A DNA stretch of 8,186 nucleotides from Armatimonadota bacterium (GTDB lineage: Bacteria; Armatimonadota; JAAZEB01), in the NCBI GenBank assembly GCA_012841485.1, contig DUUU01000305.1, positions 1 through 8,186 of the forward strand, in the 5' to 3' direction. The translations under genes were made by a program, and so were the position numbers. The notes under the pieces were generated by a model that made no database searches, was not told the origin of the DNA, and worked only from the letters and a program-made list of their open reading frames with translations. Of this stretch, positions 1 to 6,753 are shown in pieces (within the stretch, counting starts at the first letter, position 1; each line of letters opens with the position of its first letter).

Positions 1-1391
1 CGCGACCCCTGCTCGCCCAACAGGCGAACTCGCCCGCCCAGGTTCTCGCACCACTCCGCCAGGTGGCCGGAAGTTGGGGGCAGGCAGAGCCCCTGCGGCG
101 CCTCGCGAGCGCGCCAACTCCAGGAAGCCATGCGCCGCTTCGAGCGATGAAACACCGCGCCATGCTCCGGCTCCTCCCAGCCACCCGTGACGGCGTCCTC
201 ATACTCCACCTTCGCCGGCGTGGGGGCGATGCGGCACCGCTGTCGCCAGTGCGCGCCCATCGAGAGGACCACCGCCTTGTCGGACTCCAGGCGGGTGTAG
301 TAGTAGGGGTTGATCTCCAGGATCCGCCCGAGCCGGCGCGAGTGGAAGCTGCCGTCGCCCGAGGCGGCTTGCTCCTGACGGATCAGGTCGAGGGCTCCCG
401 CCTCCAGCTCCGTGGCGTGCGCGTCATCCAGGTAGTGCGCGCAATAGAGAAGCGCGGGGATGAGGTAGTCCTGGCAGTAGCAGTAGCGCTGCCGACTATC
501 GCCACCGATGCGCAGGAGGCGGCCATCGGCGAAGAGGAGGCGCTTCAGCAGGCCCCACAGATCGGCGGCGTGGTGATGCAGGCTCTCGGGTGGGGCCCAG
601 CCGTGGGTGGCGCACGCGAAGTGGAGGAAGGCGATGTTGCTCAGGCAGATGACCATATAGCCCACGTTCAGATAGCCGTGATGGTCGAGGGCGTAATGAT
701 CGAAGAAGTTGGGGCCCACGTGCCACTCGCGAATCGGGCGGCCGGCCACTTCGCGCTCATCCAGGGCATCGGCGGCGATGGAGATGCCGTTCATCAGGAA
801 GCGGTGCGCCTTCTCCATCCAGTCGGGCACGCGCGCGTCATCGGGATACATGCGGCAGACACGCGCCAGGATCGCCCCGTTCCAGATGTTTGACTCCGGC
901 TTATTGCCGCCATCGCGCGCCCACTTTGTTCCCTGCACCTCCATCGCGAGGAGGGCATCCGCTTCGGAGATGAGCATCCGGCGCAGGCCGGCGAGATCCA
1001 AATCGGTCAGATGCTCCTCGAGCGCCTCCACACCGTGCATCATCCGCTCGATCCCCAGGGCGGAGATCCAGGTGTGCCCCCAGCGCGTGCCGTCGCTGCA
1101 GTGGTGGTCGCCGCTGACGTGGGTGGCGAGCGAGTAGCGCAGGGCGCGCAACGCGCGATCCAGGATCGCTTCGCGCGAGCACCCGGCGGCAGCCTCATCG
1201 AGCTCCGGGTGGGTGGCCAGGACGGCCATCGCGCCGAGGTACTTTTGATTGGTCTGCACGCCCCAGCTATTGTAGCCGCTGCCAAAGCAGCCGAGGTCGG
1301 GGCGGGCCGGGTCGTTCCACCAGAAGCGCTCCGCGTAGGCGGGCCAGCGCTCCAGGATCCGCAGGTAATCCAGGTGGGAGGGGGTCACCAT
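1..1391 (-). CDS. Putative (alpha/alpha) toroid carbohydrate-active protein, possible polysaccharide lyase; 3' end cut by window edge
   Basis: Reading leftwards from the ATG at 1391, the frame stays open for 463 codons to the window edge, so the C-terminus is missing. The start is fixed by AGAGGAGGAAA at 1396-1406, with GGAGG 7 nt before the ATG. The first residues (MVTPSHLDYLRILERWPAYA) show no signal peptide, so the protein is probably cytoplasmic. Residues 1-390 are mostly amphipathic helices rich in Trp, Tyr and His, as in an (alpha/alpha)n toroid. Conspicuous motifs are GSGYNSWGVQTNQKYLG (37-53), GTRWGHTWISALG (101-113), WARDGGNKPESNIWNGAILA (157-176), GPNFFDHYALDHHGYLNVGY (226-245) and EINPYYYTRLESDKA (359-373). 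From about residue 395 it turns beta-rich, as if entering a C-terminal beta-sandwich. A toroid followed by a beta-sandwich is typical of lyases such as heparinase II/III-like families, and the Asn/His/Tyr-rich motif near 228-240 would suit an active site. This is inference from fold; I do not recognise the exact family. A glycoside hydrolase of (alpha/alpha)6 type is the main alternative. It lies downstream of the large PL26-like gene on the same strand, perhaps co-transcribed. The reading frame is real with high confidence; the function is not. Confidence 0.85.
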   Translation of the reverse strand, partial: MVTPSHLDYLRILERWPAYAERFWWNDPARPDLGCFGSGYNSWGVQTNQKYLGAMAVLATHPELDEAAAGCSREAILDRALRALRYSLATHVSGDHHCSDGTRWGHTWISALGIERMMHGVEALEEHLTDLDLAGLRRMLISEADALLAMEVQGTKWARDGGNKPESNIWNGAILARVCRMYPDDARVPDWMEKAHRFLMNGISIAADALDEREVAGRPIREWHVGPNFFDHYALDHHGYLNVGYMVICLSNIAFLHFACATHGWAPPESLHHHAADLWGLLKRLLFADGRLLRIGGDSRQRYCYCQDYLIPALLYCAHYLDDAHATELEAGALDLIRQEQAASGDGSFHSRRLGRILEINPYYYTRLESDKAVVLSMGAHWRQRCRIAPTPAKVEYEDAVTGGWEEPEHGAVFHRSKRRMASWSWRAREAPQGLCLPPTSGHLAEWCENLGGRVRLLGEQGS

Positions 1392-1395
1392 TCGC

Positions 1396-1406
1396 TTTCC
1401 TCCTCT
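1396..1406 (-). promoter_or_regulatory. Shine-Dalgarno for the left-hand gene
   Basis: Read on the minus strand this is AGAGGAGGAAA. Its GGAGG core (1399-1403) sits 7 nt before the ATG at 1391. It is a near-ideal ribosome binding site and decides the start of a gene that has no stop inside the window. Because the gene has its own strong site, its translation does not depend on coupling to the upstream gene. Confidence 0.85.
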
Positions 1407-1486
1407 CGCGGGCGGGGGCACTCCGCGTGAGCCGGTGCAAGAGCGAAGCGGGGGGAATGCGCCGTCTCTCGGGGCGCCCTATGGGA

Positions 1487-1527
1487 AGGCGGGGAGCATC
1501 CCTTCTCTGCTGGGGTGCTCCCCGCCT
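1487..1527 (-). terminator. Strong stem-loop, possible terminator or mRNA-processing hairpin
   Basis: The arms GGCGGGGAGCATCCC (1488-1502) and GGGGTGCTCCCCGCC (1512-1526) pair around a 9-base loop. An additional A-T pair closes the stem at 1487/1527. The outer 11 pairs are perfect. At 1499/1515 the pair is a G-U wobble in plus-strand RNA and a C-A mismatch in minus-strand RNA, followed by three more G-C pairs. In the minus-strand transcript the stem is followed by UUCCCAUAGG, so the U-tract is very short and this is not a textbook intrinsic terminator. It may be a leaky terminator, an RNase-protective hairpin or an attenuator that lowers expression of the downstream gene. Confidence 0.4.
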
Positions 1528-1534
1528 GTTGCGC

Positions 1535-1591
1535 GAACGCTCAGAGGCGAGAGAATCGAGCCGGGCGATGCCGGCGCGCGCCTCAGCGTTC
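1535..1591 (-). other. Stem-loop spanning the stop codon of the PL26-like gene
   Basis: GAACGCT (1535-1541) plus GAGGCG (1544-1549) pair with CGCCTC (1579-1584) plus AGCGTTC (1585-1591). This gives 13 base pairs with a 2-nt bulge. Inside the loop, GCCGG (1560-1564) and CCGGC (1571-1575) form a second small hairpin. The right arm covers the TGA stop codon (1583-1585) and the last two codons of the large gene. In the minus-strand mRNA this is the first of two tandem structures after the coding region. Such a position suits 3'-end protection or termination, but pairing was judged by eye and GC-rich DNA forms such stems readily. Confidence 0.4.
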
Positions 1592-4500
1592 CTTCACGAG
1601 CGCCAGGTAGTCCAGATTGACGCCGTTGCCGTCGGTATTCGTCAGGGTGATCGTGTGCTCTCCGGCGGAGAGGCGGAAGAGATGCGGTTTGCCATCCGCG
1701 CCGGTGACCACATGGTGTGCCCAGTCGCTGCTTGTGACGGAGGAGAAGCCGCCACTGTTGCGCAGTGTCTGCTTCAGAGGCGCCTCGGAGTCTACTCTCA
1801 CCTCGCGCTGAGTGTCTTGCTTGGTGCAGTAGCGGAGGATCAGGCGATAGGTGCCTGCTTCCGGCACGCGAACGCGCCAGCGCAGCCAGTGGCCGGCGCT
1901 GTCCCAATGCGAGAAGCTCCTGCCCGAGGCCCCTGCCTTGTCATCCCGGATCTGCACCGCGCCACCCTCTTGCGCGACGAATGCCTCTGCCTGGACCACG
2001 ATGGCTCCCTTCAGGGGCATATCCGCCGCGCGAATCTCCGTCGTCACCTCCATCGGCTTCCCAGCGCCCCTGCAAGTGGCGCGCAGGGGGAAGATGGCCG
2101 GCCCGGCGGGCAGGCTCTTTGGAAGCGTCAGGCGGAAGGTGGCCTCGACGATCTCACCACCGGGAGCATTCACAGGCTGCGTCGCCGGCTCGACCACGGC
2201 GCCACCACCCGCCTCCAAAGCGACGTGGCCCTTCAGTGCCTTCCCCTTGGGGGCGCGCAGGGCAACCTTCACCTCGGCTGTCTCCCCGGCTGCGGGGGAG
2301 CTTGCCGGTACCTGGATGGAGATGGGCGGCAGAATGGACGCCAGGTGACCCAGCGCCTGGGGATACCAGCTGATCGAGCGCCGGTCGGCGCCAGTGCGCG
2401 AAAGCAGCGCCTTCGACACCTCGGCGAACCAGGGGTCGCCACTCAGCTTGTAGCCGTAGGTGAGCGCGGAGATGCACTGACCATCGGCGCTATACCGCTT
2501 GCTGTTCTGTGGGCTCTGCTTGTACCAGAAGGTGCCTGGCTCGCCCATCGGCTCGGTGGTGATCCATTCGGCGATGCCGATTGCCGCGTCCTTGACTCGT
2601 GGATCGCCCGTCACGTCGTACCAGCGCCCCAGGCCACGGCCAACGATGCCGTGCATGAAGGTCGAGCCGCCCTCGTAGCTGGGCTGCTCGGAGATCGGCA
2701 CGGAGACGACGCCGCGGATCGGGTCTTGCCAGTCGAGCAGCCAGTTGGCCACGATCCAGCCGGCATTGCGGATCCGCTCGCCGCCCGTCGCTCGCGTCAG
2801 CGCCGAGATGGCAATCAGCGTCCAGCCCGGGCCCCGCTCCTGTCCACCCGCGCCGTACTGGTTGCGCTCTACGACCTCGCAGTACCAGTTGGCAAGGATG
2901 TCAACGCACTCTTTCGTCCAGGGATCGCCGGTGAGGAACCAGTAGGCGATCATCCCCTCGGCCCACGCATGGCCGGGATGCGCACCGCGGAGTGTGTGGT
3001 CGGCGATCCAGAACTGCTCCGGATGTTGCGGCATCCAGAGAGAGGTGGCGTTATGGTGACGCGGCCCGCCAAGCTGGGTGTTGCCCGGTGCCGCATGGTG
3101 AATCTGAGAGACGTCGCGGGTGTGCCGCGCTGTCTGCTCGCACAGATCCCACCAGCGGGGGTCGGCGCTGCGCAGATATTGCAGCGCATACCCATTGTGG
3201 TGGTCGTATTCGCTGTTGCTCCAGTAGGTGTACGAGGGGCCGTATCCCCACTCGAAGGTACTGTCGCCGAAGTTCTCGAAGCCATACTCGCGTCGGCTGG
3301 CGCGCTGGGCCAGAATGCCCTTATAGGTGCGCTCGACGCTCTGCTCGTAACGGGCATAGCGCACCGGATCGCTCGGGTGGAACTCGCCAAACGCCCCCGT
3401 GCTCGCCGTGTATTCCGGATCGGGCACCGCGCGCAGCGGCGCCCCCAGGGGAGCGAAGAGCGATGCATCGGTGGCGTCTGCTCCCCGACCATCCATCACC
3501 AGGAGGATCTCCTGGCCAAGCGCCTCGCCCTGGGCCAGGCGGAAGAGGCCCATCTTACCCGGAGACTGTGGGTAGCCGACGCCGCCCACCGTGAAGCGAT
3601 CCGTCATCTCGCGCAGCCGGGCCAGCCATTGATTCGGCAGATCGCCCTCGTCAAACGCCTCGGGGATGAAATCCAGGCGCACGCCTTCGGTATCGAAGCG
3701 GATGGCCTGCGGGAAGCGCTCCCAGAACCAGCGCGTTCCCAGCGCCACGCCCGGCAGGCGGACGTGTCCAGGCGACTTTCCCTTCACCCGCGAGCGTGCT
3801 CCATCGGCACCTGTCCAGGTGACCGTATCCTCCCGATGCTGGTAGAGAACCGCTCCGGGGTTGGCGGCGCGCGTCTCTTCCGGCGAGAGCCACACCTTTC
3901 CGGTCGCCGCGCCGGCGCGGCGCAGGTCCATGCTCCAGCGCTTCAGGTAGACCTCGGGTGTCTCCTCGCGGTTGATGATGTGGGTGAGGACGCGGAGCGC
4001 ATCCGAGCCCGCCGTCGCCTCCAGGTGGATGCGAAAATCGACGAGCGTACCCTTGGCGTCGGTGAAGGAGCCCTTGCGCACGATGAGGGCACGCACCGGC
4101 CCGCGCTCGACGATCTCCGTCTCCTTGATGATCGCGTCGCGCGTGCGCACCACCCGGCCGGTCTCATCTTCCAGGGCGAAGTCCCACACCTCGCTTGCGG
4201 GCTTCACCACCGTGCTGCCACGGCGCACCTCCTCGACGATCCGCCCGTGCTTCATGCTGACGGTGGCGACCATGGCGCCCGTATCGATTGTCAGGAGGCC
4301 ATCGGCCTCGGAGACCTTCAAGCCGTCGGGCACAGGCACGGGGCGAACGCCCTCGCCGGCCTCGATGGTGTAGACGCTGTTGCCGCCCGCCGGCACGGTG
4401 GCAGGGAAGGCGACCAGGAGCATCTTCGTGGTGCCGTTCGGCCAAGGCGCGATGGTACGGGTCTGCACCGGCAGCGCCTTTCCATCGGAGCCGAGCACGC

Positions 4501-6391
4501 GCACCTGATCCGGGCGCGGGAGGCAGTGGACCGGGAAGGGAATGCCCTGGGCTGCCACCTCGCCAGTGCGCGCGATGCCCGCCGTCTCCGGCACGGTCAC
4601 CTGGAAGCGCACCCGCTTGGCGCCCGCGCCGCCATCCGCCGGGGGAGCCGCCGCCACGATAGGCTTTGCCAGCAGGCGCTCTGGAATCACGGCCACCTCG
4701 CGAATCTCCACCGCCTCGTCGCCGACGGCAGTCGCCTCGATGCGCAGTGGAGTGCCCGGCGTCAGCCTCACCAGAGGCGTCACCGCCCAGTACAGGCGGT
4801 GGTCATCCGCCGTGAGCGTCCATCGGGCCACCTCTTGCCGGCCGGCCAGGACGCGCACGCGCGAACGCCCGGTGTGCTCATCGCGCAACGAGAAGGCGAT
4901 GGCGAAGCGACCCGCGTTGCCGGAGTGCGTGGTCTGCGCGGCGCCGGATCCGGCGCGTAGAACCAGGGTGCCCTCGTCGCCCGGCTCAAACCCGGCTGGC
5001 TTGAGGAGAGCCGCCGCCGAGGCGCGCCGCAGGTCGGTGATCACATCGACGGTGGCGAAGAAGACATCGATCGCGAAGGGGTGCTCGCCCGATCCCTGGC
5101 GATCCTCGACGCGGAGCGTGACCTCGCAGCGACCGCCCGCCTTGCGCACGATCTCCGTAATATCCGCCGTTCGGAAGCGCGTCCGCGCTGGCTGGGGGTT
5201 GCGCCCCAACACATCCTCTTCCCACACCTTCTCGCCGTTGACCAACACCTGGGCGAAGCGCATCTCGCGCTTGTAGTTCTCCAGCGCCGTCTGCCCGTGC
5301 TTTGCGCCTCCGAGAACGATCTCTCTTCCGCCGCAGTAGGTGTCGGACTCATACCAGCGCAGGGTCACGGGAGCGTCGCTGGTGACTACCGGGATCGTGC
5401 GCGTCACCTGGGCGAAACTGCCGGCCTGGCTGGGCGTGTCGGCGTGAGTGAAGGTGATCACGCCGCGCCGGTCCGTCTTCATCGAGTAGGGGCCGGACGA
5501 GGTGAAGCGCCACTTCCCATCGTCTACGGGAACGCCATCGCCGCGGCGCGGGAGCGCCAGTGCCTCGGTGAGATCGGTATAGAAGCGTTCCGGCCGCTTC
5601 CGGGGCGGGCGTGAGGCAGCCTGGCGAGGGCTCTTTGCCAGTGCATACTGAACCAGGTTCTCGAAGAAGCGCGCGCCGGCCGAAGAGCGATCCCCCTTGG
5701 TATCGGAGAACCAATGATACTCCGGGATCATCTGCACCAGGAGGATCCGACCCTTGCCGAGGGCCAGTTCCACGATGCCGTAATGCTCTCCCTTGGACAG
5801 CGCCTCCACCTTATCCCAGTGCTGCTCTGCTCCCGTGCTCACCAGGGGAGTCCAGCCTTTCCCCAGATCGAAGAAGGCGCGGTAGATGCTGCCTGAGTGG
5901 ACCTCCAGCATTGCCTTCTGGTCCATGCGGTGCGGCGTGTTGAAGATCGGATGATCCGGCTGGAGGATCTTGCCAAACTGGTAGGCCTTATCGCGCTTCA
6001 CCGGGGAGGGAAGCCAGGCGTCGTCGCTGCTGCAACGCATCCCCAGCAAGATGCCCCCTCCCTCAACAAACGCACGGATCGCCTCCGGATCGGTATCCAG
6101 GATGGCGCGGTCCTCATCCATGCCCCAGATGAGAACATCGTAATCGAAGGGCGAACGGTTGCGGTAATCACGCGCCCTCGCGCGCTCGTGGGTAACGCCG
6201 AGGGCGTTCAGACCCTGGGCGACGTAGTTGTCGGGCGAGCTCGCCACCAGGAGTACCTTCGCCTCCGGAGCGGCGCTGCTCTTGCTCGCGGTCAGTGTCA
6301 TGACCATCGCCATCATCCCCCACACGGCGAGGCGCCAAGCATGCCGCCGTGCGCTCTTTCGAATCTGTGAACCGAGCTCCATGATGCGCAT
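1583..6391 (-). CDS. Secreted multidomain protein: ThuA/GATase-like domain + PL26 (PcRGLX/YetA)-like exo-rhamnogalacturonan lyase + C-terminal CBM6/35-like module
   Basis: The protein is 1602 residues long. The start at 6391 is chosen because AGGGG (6399-6403) lies 7 nt upstream and a signal peptide follows at once: charged residues to about 20, a hydrophobic core (LAVWGMMAMVMTL, 21-33) and likely cleavage near SSA/AP at 40. An upstream in-frame ATG at 6457 lacks a ribosome binding site. Residues 44-253 resemble a ThuA/class I glutamine-amidotransferase fold: a strand at 45-50, FDYDVLIWG (82-90), GGGILLGMRC (111-120) and GKGRILLVQMIPEYHWF (212-228). Residues about 260-590 are beta-sandwich. 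Residues about 590-1355 resemble PL26: WPNGTTKMLLVAFPATVPAG (from W650), then a helical toroid with YWSNSEYDHHNGYALQYL (from Y1056), HHN at 1112-1114 and HPGHAWAEG (from H1138). A beta linker (about 1355-1455) precedes a CBM6/CBM35-like module (about 1458-1602) containing VVQAEAF (Q1467) and GNGVNLDYLALV. PL26 enzymes release unsaturated galacturonyl-rhamnose from rhamnogalacturonan I ends by beta-elimination. Catalytic residues were not mapped, so activity and substrate are inferred. Confidence 0.85.
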   Translation of the reverse strand: MRIMELGSQIRKSARRHAWRLAVWGMMAMVMTLTASKSSAAPEAKVLLVASSPDNYVAQGLNALGVTHERARARDYRNRSPFDYDVLIWGMDEDRAILDTDPEAIRAFVEGGGILLGMRCSSDDAWLPSPVKRDKAYQFGKILQPDHPIFNTPHRMDQKAMLEVHSGSIYRAFFDLGKGWTPLVSTGAEQHWDKVEALSKGEHYGIVELALGKGRILLVQMIPEYHWFSDTKGDRSSAGARFFENLVQYALAKSPRQAASRPPRKRPERFYTDLTEALALPRRGDGVPVDDGKWRFTSSGPYSMKTDRRGVITFTHADTPSQAGSFAQVTRTIPVVTSDAPVTLRWYESDTYCGGREIVLGGAKHGQTALENYKREMRFAQVLVNGEKVWEEDVLGRNPQPARTRFRTADITEIVRKAGGRCEVTLRVEDRQGSGEHPFAIDVFFATVDVITDLRRASAAALLKPAGFEPGDEGTLVLRAGSGAAQTTHSGNAGRFAIAFSLRDEHTGRSRVRVLAGRQEVARWTLTADDHRLYWAVTPLVRLTPGTPLRIEATAVGDEAVEIREVAVIPERLLAKPIVAAAPPADGGAGAKRVRFQVTVPETAGIARTGEVAAQGIPFPVHCLPRPDQVRVLGSDGKALPVQTRTIAPWPNGTTKMLLVAFPATVPAGGNSVYTIEAGEGVRPVPVPDGLKVSEADGLLTIDTGAMVATVSMKHGRIVEEVRRGSTVVKPASEVWDFALEDETGRVVRTRDAIIKETEIVERGPVRALIVRKGSFTDAKGTLVDFRIHLEATAGSDALRVLTHIINREETPEVYLKRWSMDLRRAGAATGKVWLSPEETRAANPGAVLYQHREDTVTWTGADGARSRVKGKSPGHVRLPGVALGTRWFWERFPQAIRFDTEGVRLDFIPEAFDEGDLPNQWLARLREMTDRFTVGGVGYPQSPGKMGLFRLAQGEALGQEILLVMDGRGADATDASLFAPLGAPLRAVPDPEYTASTGAFGEFHPSDPVRYARYEQSVERTYKGILAQRASRREYGFENFGDSTFEWGYGPSYTYWSNSEYDHHNGYALQYLRSADPRWWDLCEQTARHTRDVSQIHHAAPGNTQLGGPRHHNATSLWMPQHPEQFWIADHTLRGAHPGHAWAEGMIAYWFLTGDPWTKECVDILANWYCEVVERNQYGAGGQERGPGWTLIAISALTRATGGERIRNAGWIVANWLLDWQDPIRGVVSVPISEQPSYEGGSTFMHGIVGRGLGRWYDVTGDPRVKDAAIGIAEWITTEPMGEPGTFWYKQSPQNSKRYSADGQCISALTYGYKLSGDPWFAEVSKALLSRTGADRRSISWYPQALGHLASILPPISIQVPASSPAAGETAEVKVALRAPKGKALKGHVALEAGGGAVVEPATQPVNAPGGEIVEATFRLTLPKSLPAGPAIFPLRATCRGAGKPMEVTTEIRAADMPLKGAIVVQAEAFVAQEGGAVQIRDDKAGASGRSFSHWDSAGHWLRWRVRVPEAGTYRLILRYCTKQDTQREVRVDSEAPLKQTLRNSGGFSSVTSSDWAHHVVTGADGKPHLFRLSAGEHTITLTNTDGNGVNLDYLALVKER

Positions 6392-6398
6392 GAACAAA

Positions 6399-6409
6399 CC
6401 CCTGTCCTC
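6399..6409 (-). promoter_or_regulatory. Shine-Dalgarno that decides the start of the large gene
   Basis: The minus strand reads GAGGACAGGGG here. AGGGG ends 7 nt before the ATG at 6391. A possible alternative start at 6457, in the same frame, is preceded by GCGGTAAAGT with no purine-rich site, and would bury the signal peptide behind 22 non-hydrophobic residues. A third in-frame ATG at 6382 is too far from the site. Confidence 0.7.
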
Positions 6410-6479
6410 GATTGATCCCGCGGCTGGGCACGCCCCTGAGGCAAGGGTGCCCGCCATACTTTACCGCAGTACTTCCACG

Positions 6480-6544
6480 GCCCGGCAGGCATTCCTGCGC
6501 CAGCCGTGCTGATGGTGCGCCCGTCTCTGCACTGCCTGCCGGGC
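6480..6544. repeat. 12-bp perfect inverted repeat in the divergent promoter region
   Basis: GCCCGGCAGGCA (6480-6491) is the exact reverse complement of TGCCTGCCGGGC (6533-6544), with 41 bases between. Inside lies a weaker stem, TGCGCCA with TGGTGCG, that could stack in plus-strand RNA. The left arm can alternatively fold on itself as GCAGG (6485-6489) with CCTGC (6494-6498) around a CATT loop, which excludes the long stem. Such alternatives could act as an attenuator in the leader of the right-hand gene if transcription starts upstream of 6480. Alternatively, the two arms could be paired binding sites for a dimeric or looping regulator. It could also be chance in GC-rich DNA. Confidence 0.45.
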
Positions 6545-6741
6545 TTCCGGTGCGTGGGAGGGTTTCTGCCGCGCTACCCTCTGCTACGAGGGCGCCGGCC
6601 CGAGACAACGCCTCGATGCCGCAGGCGACACCGCTGCCTACCCACGAGGAAGAGGGGTCGGCCTCTCCGGGGGCGAAGAAGGGGCTAGTGAGCATGCCGC
6701 TGGTGGCTTGCGCCTCACGTCTCATCGATTGTCAGTCGCGT

Positions 6742-6746
6742 GGAGG
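6742..6746 (+). promoter_or_regulatory. Shine-Dalgarno for the right-hand gene
   Basis: GGAGG lies 7 nt before the ATG at 6754, within TGGAGGAGCCTTGATG. It matches the spacing seen at the other two genes and fixes the start. The TTG immediately before the ATG is in frame but lies only 4 nt from the site, so ATG is preferred. Confidence 0.85.
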
Positions 6747-6753
6747 AGCCTTG

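Larger units (their letters stand above)
1392..1582 (-). other. Intergenic gap between two co-directional genes
   Basis: This 191-base gap separates the stop of the large PL26-like gene from the start of the left-hand gene. It holds the ribosome binding site of the downstream gene and two stem-loops (1487-1527 and 1535-1591, the latter reaching into the coding end). Bases 1407-1486 show nothing recognisable beyond GC-rich sequence. The gap is long for a tightly packed operon. It could hold a terminator and a second promoter, or a processing or stability element within one transcript; I cannot tell which from sequence alone. Confidence 0.6.
6392..6753. promoter_or_regulatory. Divergent intergenic region between the PL26-like gene and the right-hand gene
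   Basis: These 362 bases lie between two genes transcribed away from each other, so they should hold both promoters and any shared operator. I see ribosome binding sites at each end and a 12-bp perfect inverted repeat (6480-6491/6533-6544). Small hairpins occur at 6426-6452 (GGGCAC/GTGCCC) and 6577-6592 (CCCTC/GAGGG). No pair of -35/-10 boxes with good spacing stands out: ACTTTA at 6458-6463 reads TAAAGT on the minus strand, but no TTGACA-like box lies 16-18 bases upstream. No LacI-type operator was seen. No convincing small coding frame was found here. Confidence 0.55.

Noticed and set aside
63..893. A 276-codon open frame on the plus strand across the left-hand gene.
   Set aside because: It lies antisense to a frame with a strong ribosome binding site and coherent toroid-like sequence. 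Its own translation is compositionally odd and has no ribosome binding site before the start.
1441..1486. Possible transposon or attachment-site remnant in the GC-rich gap.
   Set aside because: No terminal inverted repeats, target-site duplication, integrase or tRNA-like sequence is visible nearby.
1427..4960. A 1177-codon open frame on the plus strand, antisense to the PL26-like gene.
   Set aside because: It is a mirror of the real gene: long antisense frames arise easily from GC-biased codon use. Its translation is Arg/Ala/His-rich low-complexity sequence with no recognisable domain, signal peptide or ribosome binding site, while the minus frame has coherent domains end to end.
6455..6463. 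Possible -10 boxes (CATACT on plus, TAAAGT on minus).
   Set aside because: No reasonable -35 hexamer lies 16-18 bases upstream on either strand, so they are not supported as promoters.
6168..6725. A 185-codon minus-strand frame bridging the divergent intergenic region and the start of the large gene.
   Set aside because: It overlaps the large gene in another frame, has no ribosome binding site, and its translation is low-complexity without recognisable features.
6408..6731. Short direct repeat TCGATTG near both ends of the divergent gap (about 6408 and 6725).
   Set aside because: Only 7 bases match and flanking sequence diverges; such repeats are expected by chance and there is no dyad symmetry shared by both copies.
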